Below, piece after piece: positions 41,322-50,022 of a stretch of 64,000 nucleotides of DNA (the stretch's first letter is position 1; the number at the start of each line of letters is the position of its first letter). Origin of the DNA: CAVZXS01 sp963779325 (GTDB lineage Bacteria > Bacteroidota > Bacteroidia > Chitinophagales > Chitinophagaceae); NCBI GenBank assembly GCA_963779325.1, contig CAVZXS010000011.1:496001-560000 (forward strand), read 5' to 3'. The notes under the pieces are model-generated. The model made no database searches and was not told the origin of the DNA. It saw only the letters and a program-made list of their open reading frames with translations. The position numbers and the translations under genes are program-made.

Positions 41322-41419
41322 ATACTAAATTTAATAATCATTATTCAAAAAATAATGCCGGCGAAGCGGCAAAACAAACAGTTAACAAATGATTATAAAT
41401 AGAGCGGTTATAAAAAATT

Positions 41420-41444
41420 AAAGGCCCCGTTTCATCGGGTCTTT
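41420..41444 (-). terminator. Probable terminator after the cvfB-like gene
   Basis: On the minus strand AAAGACCCG pairs with CGGGGCCTTT (with a small bulge) around a 6-base loop and is followed by AATTTTTTAT. It lies about 30 bp beyond the stop at 41474. Confidence 0.55.
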
Positions 41445-41473
41445 GCAGAAAGTGAATTTTTATTTCGGGGATT

Positions 41474-42307
41474 TTATTCCTCTATTAGTTTAATACCTGT
41501 CTTTGTAAGTTCTATTTTTCGCTGCTTATACAAAGCGCCGGTTGTCATCTTAAATGTTTTTTTACTCATAGCAAAAAAAGTATAAATATCTTCAGGCGAA
41601 GATTTATCGTGGTAGGGTAAGTAGCCGTCATTTTCTTTTAACAAGCGCAGTACTTTTTCCGCCTCATCTTCCACCCGTTCATAACCGGGCTTACCTGCCG
41701 CCACATCTATTTTATTTTCAGGTAATATTTTTTTTATAAACCCCGTGAAGCGATCACCTGTTTCAATGGATCTGTATACTTCATTAAAGTGTAATAAGCC
41801 GGTGTGTTTGTTATTGATGATGACTACGTAACCCAAATCGGTACGACGGTAAACCTGCATATCCACCAAGTCCATTTCATTCACCGTCAGGTTTTCATTT
41901 GATAAAAAGTGTTCTAATTTTTCCGTAGCGGCCAATCTTCCCGTTTGCTCATCTAAGTATATTTTTACCAAATAGTCGCCCTGCGGACGCATATAACTTA
42001 CCTGTTTCGATCGGGGAACAAAAATATCTTTCATCAAACCCCAATCTAAAAATGCACCGTACTCCGTGGTACTTACACAACGCAGTTTTACAATATCTCC
42101 CAACACTCCTATGGGCTGTTGTGTTGTAGCAATGATTCTGTCTTCACCATCGTGGTATAAAAAAACTTTCAGCTCATCGCCAATTCTCGTGCCCCGGGGA
42201 ACGAAACGTTTGGGTAACAAAATTCCTTCGGCGCCGTCATCCAAAAACACACCGGGGTCTTTTTCCTTTATTACTTTAAGTACGTTGTATTCGCCAATTT
42301 TTATCAT
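41474..42307 (-). CDS. CvfB-like S1 RNA-binding protein
   Basis: A protein of about 277 residues. It has tandem S1-like beta-barrel domains (GEYNVLKVIKEKDPGVFLDD at the start; KLRCVSTTEYGAFLDWGLMKDIFVP near 70; DLGYVVIINNKHTGLLHFNEVY near 150). A C-terminal winged-helix-like part (YLPYHDKSSPEDIYTFFAMSKKTFKMTTGALYKQRKIEL) follows. This is the CvfB/YitL architecture, whose members bind RNA and affect virulence or ribosome-related processes in Firmicutes. The ATG at 42307 was chosen over a TTG at 42316. Confidence 0.88.
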   Translation of the reverse strand: MIKIGEYNVLKVIKEKDPGVFLDDGAEGILLPKRFVPRGTRIGDELKVFLYHDGEDRIIATTQQPIGVLGDIVKLRCVSTTEYGAFLDWGLMKDIFVPRSKQVSYMRPQGDYLVKIYLDEQTGRLAATEKLEHFLSNENLTVNEMDLVDMQVYRRTDLGYVVIINNKHTGLLHFNEVYRSIETGDRFTGFIKKILPENKIDVAAGKPGYERVEDEAEKVLRLLKENDGYLPYHDKSSPEDIYTFFAMSKKTFKMTTGALYKQRKIELTKTGIKLIEE

Positions 42308-42471
42308 ATAGTGCAAAGGTAACGGAATCCCGGGCAGCCGGGTTTAGGTAAAGCCCAACGGACACTTTGATGTATTGGAGTCATTTAAAGTTGTAATTAT
42401 CCAAAAATTTCATTTTCTCTTTATATCCGGCTTTGCAACTCCATAATGAATAAATCAGCAAAAAGTTTTTT

Positions 42472-42634
42472 AACCTTAGTAGAAAATATGCTCATTGAGT
42501 CATTGCAACCTTATTACCTTATTGAACTTTTGCTTTCAGGAATTCGCAGATCAGTATATGCGAACCTGATGGCAGAATATTGAAATAAGGTAATAAGGTT
42601 GACTCATTGAAGTAATTTCTGTTCTACTAAGGTT
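42472..42634. repeat. Imperfect inverted-repeat element (MITE-like)
   Basis: AACCTTAGTAGAA (42472-42484) is perfectly inverted at 42622-42634. Inside, CAACCTTATTACCTTATT (42506-42523) is perfectly inverted at 42584-42601, and TGAGTC/GACTCA also pair. The 163-bp block has no coding frame and sits between the cvfB-like gene start and an outer-membrane gene. It looks like a miniature mobile element or a large structured RNA. Confidence 0.65.
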
Positions 42635-42655
42635 TGCCAAATAACCTTCATCAAA

Positions 42656-43732
42656 TTAATCTTTATCAGAAATTTTTCTTCCTAACTGTACCAACACGCC
42701 CAGCTGAGCGGAGAAAACAATATCATCAAAACGGATATTTAAATAATCGCGGCCGTAATAAAGATGCAACAGCAGTCCCACTTCATTATAAATGCTTGGC
42801 ATATAACCGGCATATTGGTGAATGCCGAAACGATATTTCCTGCTGCCCGGAAAGTTGGATAAATTATCCATTATATATTCCGTTTCGGTACGCAACAAAA
42901 ATTGTCTTTTTACTTTCTTTGCTATTTTAGTTTTTGCCGGTGCATTCTCTGACCTGTCCTTTCTCATCATCGTCATCTCCATTGGTTTTTTAAGCCATTG
43001 CAAATGAAGCAATACCCTGCTGCGGCCGTAATATTTTTCCAACTCATCGCTTAATGAAAGCGGCCCGGTGATATTTATTTCACGCTGAAAACCTACATAC
43101 ATGCTTGCCAGGTTTTGCTTTTGTGTTTGCTGCGTATGTGTAACACCAATACGCAAATAATTAGTACTGAAATCGCCGCCGCGGTAATTATTTCGCAACG
43201 GGCTTGTACTGAGAAAAAAATTACCGTCCTGTCCGTTGGAGTAATGATGCAGTTGCGCCGTAGCCCAGGTATACCTGCAACCGGGAGTTTTATCGGAATA
43301 TTTTATCAGGTAATCTAACCCAACACCTATTTTATTATTATACGGCAATAAAGGATTGGAAGTATCCCTTGTTAATCGGGGTGCAAGCGCCGCGTCTAAT
43401 GTAAAGCGGTGTCGTTTTATAAAACCCATGCTAAAGTCTTTGCCTTGCGAGATGACAAAACGATGCGTAAGGTTTCCTTCCAGCCAAAAGCCTCTTTTCC
43501 CTTCTCCGTTTTTAAGTGAAACAGTTCTGTCTTTCACGGGTGCAAACAAAGGGAAAAAACTGATGTACAATAAAGGGTCATGCGATTTTAATACATCATG
43601 ATACTGATTGGTGTAATGCAGCACCTCATATACTTCTTTGCTGTCTTCATCACGCCAAATATATTTCTGCGCTTCGGCTTTTGAGTAAGAAATACAAAGC
43701 AGTAGCAGGAAAACAATCAAATATTTTATCAT
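42656..43732 (-). CDS. Outer-membrane beta-barrel protein with an HxSNG motif
   Basis: A 358-residue exported protein (signal MIKYLIVFLLLLCISYSKAEA). It looks like a barrel with strands such as HRFTLDAALAPRLTR and EVGLLLHLYYGRDYLNIRF. Residues 162-167 (HHYSNGQ) contain H-x-S-N-G, a motif found at the active sites of outer-membrane phospholipase A and the lipid A deacylase PagL. Whether it is a lipid hydrolase is uncertain. It is the last gene of a three-gene run (45139 to 42656) with gaps of 13 and 29 bp. Confidence 0.65.
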   Translation of the reverse strand: MIKYLIVFLLLLCISYSKAEAQKYIWRDEDSKEVYEVLHYTNQYHDVLKSHDPLLYISFFPLFAPVKDRTVSLKNGEGKRGFWLEGNLTHRFVISQGKDFSMGFIKRHRFTLDAALAPRLTRDTSNPLLPYNNKIGVGLDYLIKYSDKTPGCRYTWATAQLHHYSNGQDGNFFLSTSPLRNNYRGGDFSTNYLRIGVTHTQQTQKQNLASMYVGFQREINITGPLSLSDELEKYYGRSRVLLHLQWLKKPMEMTMMRKDRSENAPAKTKIAKKVKRQFLLRTETEYIMDNLSNFPGSRKYRFGIHQYAGYMPSIYNEVGLLLHLYYGRDYLNIRFDDIVFSAQLGVLVQLGRKISDKD

Positions 43733-43761
43733 GATGGTTTTTTAAAAAGCGCTATTCCCCG

Positions 43762-44766
43762 CTATTGCTCAGCCCCCTGAAGCGATACTTTGTTTCTCGA
43801 CAAACCAAACTTAATGCCGAAAGCGGTAATAATATTATCCACTTCGGAAAAATTTTTCCCTACGGAGGCTACCAGTATAATATTTTCATTGAGTGCATAA
43901 TTACTTACCAATGCGAAGCGGGTGGAATTACTCTTTGCTGATAAATCTTTACGGGTGATATACTCGAATGAAATATTAAATTTATTTTTTTCATAATTCA
44001 ATGCAGCGCCAAAATCAAGAAAAGCAGAATCGCTGCCGGTTTTGGGCGTAGCGTTATTCACCCATGAATAGCGGGCTACCCCGGTAAAGTCAAGATTATT
44101 TTTAGCGGGACTCCACCGCAGGTTTACCCATACACCTGATTTTTCAGATGCAAGATTTTTATATGAATTATTGTTTGACGAACCGAGAATGGCGCCGGCT
44201 ATTTCAAGAGAAAAAAAATCTTTTGATTTCAACTCGCTCAGTTCATCTAATTTCTCCAATGCCTCCTGTCTTTCGCCGGCTGTCATATCTACCGGTTCAT
44301 CAAGCGAATCAAGTTTGGGTGTTATCAATTCGATGATTTCATTTTCTTTATCAAGCAATTCTTTCTTTCTTGCCTTGGAATATATTCTGAAAACCTGCGT
44401 ACGAAAACCGACAGATACAACAGAAGTAGTATCTGTTTTAAATGTAGCGGCGGAAAGATTAAACGTTTCCATAGCGGTAAATTTTTTATTTACCCATTGA
44501 TTGAATGTATACGCCGGTTTGCTCGACAACCAAAAAGGTGTAACATCAACAGCGCCGCCCTGCCAAAGATTGAGCAGGCTTACGCCAAACGCACGGGGCA
44601 CAGTCGGTTTATCTACCGACGTCGGCGCTTTATCGCTCAATACAAAGCCGGGTACATCGGGTATATATAATTCGGTAAATGTGGTTTGAAATTTCGGGTT
44701 ATCCTGTCCGAAAAATTGTATGGCAGGCAATAACAGTGCTGCCAGCAGGTTTAGCTTATTTTTCAT
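43762..44766 (-). CDS. Hypothetical exported beta-barrel-like protein
   Basis: A 334-residue protein with a signal peptide (MKNKLNLLAALLLPAIQFFG). I do not recognise a family. The middle contains a charged helical segment (KARKKELLDKENEIIELITPKL, split by a turn, then GERQEALEKLDELSEL) between strand-rich parts. The C-terminal third (WVNLRWSPAKNNLDFTGVAR, then ENIILVASVGKNF) looks like barrel strands. It lies between a small cytoplasmic-looking gene and a barrel gene, apparently in one operon. Confidence 0.6.
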   Translation of the reverse strand: MKNKLNLLAALLLPAIQFFGQDNPKFQTTFTELYIPDVPGFVLSDKAPTSVDKPTVPRAFGVSLLNLWQGGAVDVTPFWLSSKPAYTFNQWVNKKFTAMETFNLSAATFKTDTTSVVSVGFRTQVFRIYSKARKKELLDKENEIIELITPKLDSLDEPVDMTAGERQEALEKLDELSELKSKDFFSLEIAGAILGSSNNNSYKNLASEKSGVWVNLRWSPAKNNLDFTGVARYSWVNNATPKTGSDSAFLDFGAALNYEKNKFNISFEYITRKDLSAKSNSTRFALVSNYALNENIILVASVGKNFSEVDNIITAFGIKFGLSRNKVSLQGAEQ

Positions 44767-44779
44767 GGTTAAAAAGTCT

Positions 44780-45139
44780 TTAGATGAATTTATAATCTGT
44801 TACCAACGTAAATACATCCTGGCTGTCGGCCACTTCATCGTCATACTCATTGGATGCAGGTGCGGCGTTGGTAAACGCATGTGTTACCACCACTTTATTA
44901 GTAGCATCGTTGGCATCCAATACACGGGTTACCACCCGCAGGGTTTTGCCGGTTATGGCCGATCCTTTGCCCAGTAGCAAATCAGTTATTTTTCCTTTAG
45001 CAAGGATATCGGAAGTGAATTTAAATTTCGCTACACTACTGCCGATCTGCGCATTACCGATAATAACAGAGAATAAAATATCCCGATCTTTTTGAACGGT
45101 TATTTCCCGGAGCTCTTCGGTTCTTTTGTTTACAGGCAT
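44780..45139 (-). CDS. Small hypothetical protein
   Basis: A 119-residue protein without signal peptide or membrane segment. It starts MPVNKRTEELREITVQKDRDIL and seems beta-rich (LFSVIIGNAQIGSSVAKFKF). No family was recognised. It precedes the exported protein gene by 13 bp and probably leads the operon. Its composition, with alternating hydrophobic residues, hints at a fibrous or sheath-like protein, but this is speculation. Confidence 0.55.
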   Translation of the reverse strand: MPVNKRTEELREITVQKDRDILFSVIIGNAQIGSSVAKFKFTSDILAKGKITDLLLGKGSAITGKTLRVVTRVLDANDATNKVVVTHAFTNAAPASNEYDDEVADSQDVFTLVTDYKFI

Positions 45140-45324
45140 ATATTTTAGGTTTAATGATTTAAACTATACCAAAATTGACGACTTGTAATTTATTATTCAC
45201 GGGTAAAAACACCCTGTTTTCAAAAAAGGATTTTTACTGAACATTTTTTAGCTGCAAAAAGGATACCCAAAGTTTGTAAAAGAAAATGAATTGAACAATA
45301 CCCTGTTTGTGGTATAGGTGGGAT

Positions 45325-45352
45325 GTCGGAGGTAAGAAGTCGGAAGTAAGAA
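45325..45352. repeat. Two tandem copies of a 14-bp unit
   Basis: GTCGGAGGTAAGAA is followed directly by GTCGGAAGTAAGAA, 4 bp from the stop of the dehydrogenase gene. Purine-rich repeats of this type occur between genes in many Bacteroidota; function is unknown. Confidence 0.5.
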
Positions 45353-45355
45353 GAT

Positions 45356-46321
45356 TTATTTCATACCCAGTTTCTGCAGTAATACATCAGCCATTTTGTA
45401 AAATGCTTCATTGGTATAGCCGGCTATATGCGGAGTAATTATTACGTCGGGGTTGGAGAGTAGCTCATCGAGCAATTTCTTTTCTTCCGGTTTGTACAAA
45501 GTAAGATTCTCATTCTCCAATACATCCAATGCGGCGCCGGCAATTTTATTTTGTTTCAACGCATTTATCAGCGCCTTTGTATCATGCACTTTGCCGCGGC
45601 AGGTATTTATAAAAAAAGGCCGGTGCTGCAAAGAATTAAAAAAGGCTTCATTGGCCATGTGCTGCGTTTCGTCGGTCAGCGGTACATGAAAACTGATAAC
45701 ATCAGCATAGCGGCAAAGCTGCTCCAAACTCGCTTCTTTTATATATCCGCCGCCGAAACCAAATTTATATTTATCGTAAGCCAATACTGTAACGCCAAAC
45801 GGTTGCAGTAATCGGGCAAAGGCTCCGCCGGCATTTCCGTAGCCTATGATACCAACTGTTTTGCCGGTTAACTCTACGCCGCGGTTTTCACCACGCAGCC
45901 ATTTACCTTCTTTCACCTGGTTTTTTGCACGGTCTATATGATTCATCAGGTTAAGCAACAAAGCCAGCGTATGTTCGCCCACAGCATTACTATTACCTTC
46001 AGGAGTACTCACACATTTTATACCTTTACTTTCCGCATAGGGTACATCAATCAGTTCCATACCGCTGCCGAGACGACCAATCCACTTTAGCTTTACCGCT
46101 TTATCCAATATTTTTTTATCAATCTTAATACGGGTGGTTACCACCAATCCTTCCGCGTCATCTATCAATTCACTCAACTCTTCGTAGGTAATAACCGGCA
46201 GGTAAAGCACTTCATATCCTTTTTGCGAAAGAACATTTGCCAAGTGTCCATGTGCTTTAGCAGTAATAATTACCTGCTTACCGCCTTCCCCGTCTTTTGC
46301 TTTTTTGTTTGTTGCCGGCAT
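45356..46321 (-). CDS. D-2-hydroxyacid dehydrogenase family protein
   Basis: A 321-residue NAD-dependent enzyme. The Rossmann motif is TVGIIGYGNAGGAFARLL (about 153-170), followed by INTCRGKVHDTKALINALK and the catalytic-His block ITPHIAGYTNEAF. The catalytic Arg is in NTCRGKV-type or LGRLGSG-type segments as in the family (WIGRLGSGMELID near 85). It resembles phosphoglycerate dehydrogenase but lacks the C-terminal ACT domain, so serine synthesis is possible but not certain. It follows rsmA by 36 bp on the same strand. Confidence 0.85.
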   Translation of the reverse strand: MPATNKKAKDGEGGKQVIITAKAHGHLANVLSQKGYEVLYLPVITYEELSELIDDAEGLVVTTRIKIDKKILDKAVKLKWIGRLGSGMELIDVPYAESKGIKCVSTPEGNSNAVGEHTLALLLNLMNHIDRAKNQVKEGKWLRGENRGVELTGKTVGIIGYGNAGGAFARLLQPFGVTVLAYDKYKFGFGGGYIKEASLEQLCRYADVISFHVPLTDETQHMANEAFFNSLQHRPFFINTCRGKVHDTKALINALKQNKIAGAALDVLENENLTLYKPEEKKLLDELLSNPDVIITPHIAGYTNEAFYKMADVLLQKLGMK

Positions 46322-46357
46322 ATAGTCGCTTCGTTATTTTTTTTAAATTTATTTTCT

Positions 46358-47143
46358 TCATTCGCCTTCCCCGGAAGGCGATACAACCCAAGGCTTCATC
46401 TTGAATGTAAGCGCAGCAAATTGCTGAACCGTTAATTGCTCCGCTCTTTTATTAAACAATTCATCTTTCAATTCCTCTTCGCTAAACAACGACTTCGCCG
46501 CATTGCGTAACGTCTTTCTTCTTTGCCCGAATGCTGCTTTTACCAGCGTAAAAAAATATTTCTCGTTCAGCATTTCCGTTTTCTCTTTTTTTGGCAGCAG
46601 GCGAATAACACCGCTTTTTACTTTCGGCGGCGGATTAAAACAACCTTCATTTACATCAAACAAATAATCTACCGTATAAAAAGCCTGAACCAATACACTT
46701 GTAACGCCGTATACTTTACCGCCTTCTTTGGCAGCAATGCGCTGCGCTACTTCTTTTTGAAACATACCGATTACACAATCCACATGCTCCTTCCATTTCA
46801 TTATTTTAAAAATAATTTGGGTAGAAATATTATACGGAAAATTGCCGACTACGGTAAAGTTTTCAGTAAAAGGTTTTTCTATTTCTAAAAAGTTTTGGTG
46901 TATGATTTTATTTTTTATAGCCGGGTAGGCATTTTCCAGGTACACTACTTTTTCGTCATCTATTTCCACGGCTTTAAAATCTATATTTTCTATTTGCAGT
47001 AAGTATTTGGTTAGGGCGCCCGCTCCCGGACCCACTTCCAGCAAACGGGCAAAAGGCAACGCCTGCAGTGAGGCGACAATTTTGCGACAGATATTTTCAT
47101 CTTTCAGAAAATGCTGACCCAACGATTTTTTGAGGGTGTACAT
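46358..47143 (-). CDS. rsmA: 16S rRNA (adenine1518/1519-N6) dimethyltransferase
   Basis: A 261-residue SAM-dependent enzyme that dimethylates two adjacent adenines near the 3' end of 16S rRNA. It starts KKSLGQHFLKDENI. SAM motif I is LLEVGPGAGALTKYLL, and the catalytic NFPYNIS (motif IV) follows at about residue 102. The last residues (SPSGEGE) are encoded by a GC-rich palindrome, so the C-terminus appears to have been altered by a repeat. It shares direction with the dehydrogenase gene. Confidence 0.95.
   Translation of the reverse strand: MYTLKKSLGQHFLKDENICRKIVASLQALPFARLLEVGPGAGALTKYLLQIENIDFKAVEIDDEKVVYLENAYPAIKNKIIHQNFLEIEKPFTENFTVVGNFPYNISTQIIFKIMKWKEHVDCVIGMFQKEVAQRIAAKEGGKVYGVTSVLVQAFYTVDYLFDVNEGCFNPPPKVKSGVIRLLPKKEKTEMLNEKYFFTLVKAAFGQRRKTLRNAAKSLFSEEELKDELFNKRAEQLTVQQFAALTFKMKPWVVSPSGEGE
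46363..46380. repeat. GC-rich palindrome at the rsmA 3' end
   Basis: CGCCTTCC (46363-46370) pairs with GGAAGGCG (46373-46380) around CC. It covers the last codons of rsmA and belongs to the dispersed repeat class at 939, 7950, 9414 and 60120. No T run follows, so it is not a classic terminator. Confidence 0.6.
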
Positions 47144-47293
47144 ACATGCAAATGTAAATGTATTTACCTCATTGCTTTATTATACCGATTATACATCCGT
47201 AATAGTCCAATTACATTGGACTAAACGGCTGTTATATCGGCATAATACCGGAATTGGTTGGATTATTTATAAATCCAAATGGTATTATAACAC

Positions 47294-47329
47294 AACGGTG
47301 CATCCCGGTTTTAAGCAGAATGCACCGTT
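47294..47329. repeat. Stem-loop after the T9SS gene
   Basis: AACGGTGCAT (47294-47303) is perfectly inverted at 47320-47329. It lies 19 bp past the stop at 47348. No T run follows on the minus strand, so a termination role is possible but weak. Confidence 0.45.
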
Positions 47330-47347
47330 TAAAACAGTTTGTCGCAA

Positions 47348-49306
47348 TTACCGGATTTTCAAAATTCTTTCAGTAAATATCTTATCGCCGGATGAAACAA
47401 CCGCCCGGTAAATACCTGCCGGTTTATCTTTCAGGATATCTAAGCTTACAGTATTATTGCCTTTTTGAACAGCGATCTTCATTGAACTGATAACCCTGCC
47501 CGCCGGATCGTATATATAAAGAATCGCTTTACCGTCTGTAAGAGAATACAATTGAACCTGCATATTATCTTTAACAGGGTTAGGGCTGATGCGTAAACCC
47601 TGTTTTATGCCGGTCAATTGCCGGTTAATAATATTACTCAGCAATTGTTTATTGTTTACCTGGTTTACTCTTAGTCTATAGTATACAGTTTGCGCACCTA
47701 TACCGCTTATATCATCGTTATAAAAATAATTAGCCGCACCGGTGTTTTCAAGTTTTTCATCAATACGATATATTGTATTAAAATGAACTCCGTCGGTGCT
47801 TCTCTCTAATTCAAAATTGTTGACCAATTGATTTTCTTTTACTTTCCAGTTGAGTTGTACTGAATTATTATTTAAACCACTTTTGAATTCAATTAAATTA
47901 CCTGACAGTACACCGCAGTCTCCCAGGCTACCTACAACTATAGTATCGGTGGCATAAAGAGAACAGGCTGCCTGTAAAAATTGCTGTACAATATAAGTAC
48001 CGGGTCTGTTTACAGTTATAGACGGACCGACTGTGCTTCCTACAATTTGTCCGTTAGTAGTAGACCATTGATAAAATGAGGTAGGTACCGGGTTCATTAC
48101 ATATACACCGCTAAGGCTTCCTGTATCACATATATTTGGGGTTAGTGTTTCTAAATTTGCCCGGGGTGCTATAAAGAAATCAAAAGGCGCTACAAAATCT
48201 TTTAACTCGGATGTAAAAGAAGTTGAAGCTCTTGTCTTAACCATTAATCGTCTGAAAGGCATGGCGCAATCATCGGCGCCGAAAATATTTGACTGGTCGA
48301 GGCCGAGCTTGGAAAGATTAACGGAAAACTCCATAAACTGACCTGCAATATAGTTTGTAACAATACTGTTATCGCCGAGTACCAATGAAAAAGGACCGGC
48401 CCAAGTATTGGCGGGACTTTGAAGACCTGTATAAAATGCACCGGCAGTTTTTGGTCTGATACCGGCATAACCAAACTGGGCGCCGGCACTTGCGCCGTCA
48501 AAACTTCCTGTCCAGCTAAAAGCCGCGGGTGTTATTAAAAGATCATTTTTATTGATCCATATACGTGCTTCGATGGCCGTTAATGCTGAACTGCTGTATT
48601 CCGCGGTTAAAATTATATCGCCCGGCGCTGTCATATTGCCTGCTGCATCAAACTTCCAGGTAGTATGGCCCGCATCGGGGCCGTAATTAAAAAAACTTCT
48701 TGTAGGCCTGTTGTAATAGATATCCGTTTGGTACATTTCAAAATCGAAGTACCTGTTACCATTGGTATTTTCAATTGATATGCCGCCCACCAACCAAAGA
48801 GAGTCCGTAAGATTGGGACCTGCTCTTCTTACGTGCAGCATGATATCAAGTATTTCGTTTTTATCGGGGATGGACTGAGATACAGGGGTGCTCCAATTTA
48901 CAGGATTCATTCCATTTTTGTTTGACCCGGCAGCAAAAATAGTTGAATCATCGCCATGATAATCTCTCACGAAGACAGCGTCTACCAGCAGGCGATTATT
49001 TACCACTGAATAAGCGGGAAAACGCATGCTTTTAACAAAAGGAAGTCTGCGGGAAGCAGGATTAGATACATAATTGGCCATCAAAGCGACAGCGCCGGCA
49101 GTATCTATAACAAATTGGCCTCCGCCTGTAGAGCCGGGAAATCTAAACCAATCGTCGTTGCCGGATTGAACCAAATTAGTAAAATAATTTGACCGCAGAT
49201 CGCCATCTACGCCAAAATTGGCCCTGATAACCGGGCCGGTGATTTGCGCCTTAAGAAAGGAAGGTGCAAGAAGCAGCACAAGAGCAATACGTAAAAAAAT
49301 TTTCAT
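47348..49306 (-). CDS. Large secreted protein with T9SS type A sorting domain
   Basis: A 652-residue exported protein with a signal peptide (MKIFLRIALVLLLAPSFLKA). The N-terminal 380 residues are beta-rich and not recognised. An Ig/PKD-like segment follows (VYVMNPVPTSFYQWSTTNG). Next comes an FN3-like block (NNNSVQLNWKVKENQLVNNF) and a type A T9SS tail (ISPNPVKDNMQVQLYS to GIYRAVVSSGDKIFTERILK). It is probably surface-attached or released. It opens the run of secreted T9SS proteins that extends to 58.6 kb. Confidence 0.82.
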   Translation of the reverse strand: MKIFLRIALVLLLAPSFLKAQITGPVIRANFGVDGDLRSNYFTNLVQSGNDDWFRFPGSTGGGQFVIDTAGAVALMANYVSNPASRRLPFVKSMRFPAYSVVNNRLLVDAVFVRDYHGDDSTIFAAGSNKNGMNPVNWSTPVSQSIPDKNEILDIMLHVRRAGPNLTDSLWLVGGISIENTNGNRYFDFEMYQTDIYYNRPTRSFFNYGPDAGHTTWKFDAAGNMTAPGDIILTAEYSSSALTAIEARIWINKNDLLITPAAFSWTGSFDGASAGAQFGYAGIRPKTAGAFYTGLQSPANTWAGPFSLVLGDNSIVTNYIAGQFMEFSVNLSKLGLDQSNIFGADDCAMPFRRLMVKTRASTSFTSELKDFVAPFDFFIAPRANLETLTPNICDTGSLSGVYVMNPVPTSFYQWSTTNGQIVGSTVGPSITVNRPGTYIVQQFLQAACSLYATDTIVVGSLGDCGVLSGNLIEFKSGLNNNSVQLNWKVKENQLVNNFELERSTDGVHFNTIYRIDEKLENTGAANYFYNDDISGIGAQTVYYRLRVNQVNNKQLLSNIINRQLTGIKQGLRISPNPVKDNMQVQLYSLTDGKAILYIYDPAGRVISSMKIAVQKGNNTVSLDILKDKPAGIYRAVVSSGDKIFTERILKIR

Positions 49307-49350
49307 TGTGGTACGGATTTCGTTTAAAAACTCGCAGGCAGCTTATAAAA

Positions 49351-49382
49351 GCACACAACCGGAAATTAATTTCCGGCTGTGC
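49351..49382 (-). terminator. Terminator after the small secreted gene at 49394
   Basis: On the minus strand GCACAGCCGGAAATTAA pairs with TTTCCGGTTGTGTGC across a short palindromic core and is followed by TTTTAT. It lies 11 bp beyond the stop. Confidence 0.7.
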
Positions 49383-49393
49383 ATTATAATATA

Positions 49394-49813
49394 TTAATGT
49401 TTGACGATATGTACGGTCGATATTTCCGAAAGTACTTCATCGCCATTTGTCATTATAGATGTTACCCTGTAACTGATAAAGCCCGGGAAAATATTGTTCT
49501 CTGTAAACTTATATGATCTCGCCCCGGTATAAGGCGCCATCGTAACAGTTTCCCAAACTGCATATGGATCAGTCGGATCATCATAGGTTCTTTCAAGCGC
49601 AAATCCTGTTACACCGTTAGTAGCTGTAAAACCCCATGTAGCGGTTATCCCTGCTTTCCCTTGGCGATGCGTTCTGAAAAAATTGAAAGAAGATACAGCG
49701 GCTTGCTTAATTTTCGGCAAGGGTTGGTTACCTGAAATTTTATCGGTTACAGAAGTAAACGCGGAGTTAACAATCAGTACCGTAATGGCAGTTATAAAGA
49801 GTTTTGCTTTCAT
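49394..49813 (-). CDS. Small exported FN3-like protein
   Basis: A 139-residue protein with a signal peptide (MKAKLFITAITVLIVNSAFT). The mature part resembles a single fibronectin type III-like module (GITATWGFTATNGVTGFALE to ISYRVTSIMTNGDEVLSE). It lacks a T9SS tail. It lies between two large T9SS genes on the same strand but has its own terminator. Function unknown. Confidence 0.6.
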   Translation of the reverse strand: MKAKLFITAITVLIVNSAFTSVTDKISGNQPLPKIKQAAVSSFNFFRTHRQGKAGITATWGFTATNGVTGFALERTYDDPTDPYAVWETVTMAPYTGARSYKFTENNIFPGFISYRVTSIMTNGDEVLSEISTVHIVKH

Positions 49814-49971
49814 AAAGTTTGGATTTTTTATAAATCAAATATAGAGAGATATGAAGAACCGTGCATCAGGATTTGTGCTCGATTTTGGCAAGTATTAACT
49901 GCATGGGCATAGTAAAAATTTACTAAGGTAATTTACAAAATGGCTGATCCCTGTCAATTTTCAAGCATAAA

Positions 49972-49994
49972 AATCCCTTCCGGCGGAAGGGATT
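49972..49994 (-). terminator. Terminator after the GEVED-domain gene
   Basis: AATCCCTTCC (49972-49981) and GGAAGGGATT (49985-49994) form a perfect stem with a 3-base loop. On the minus strand a TTTTTA tract follows. It lies 29 bp past the stop at 50023. Confidence 0.78.
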
Positions 49995-50022
49995 GGCAAA
50001 GTGAAATGCAGGTGATTTTATG

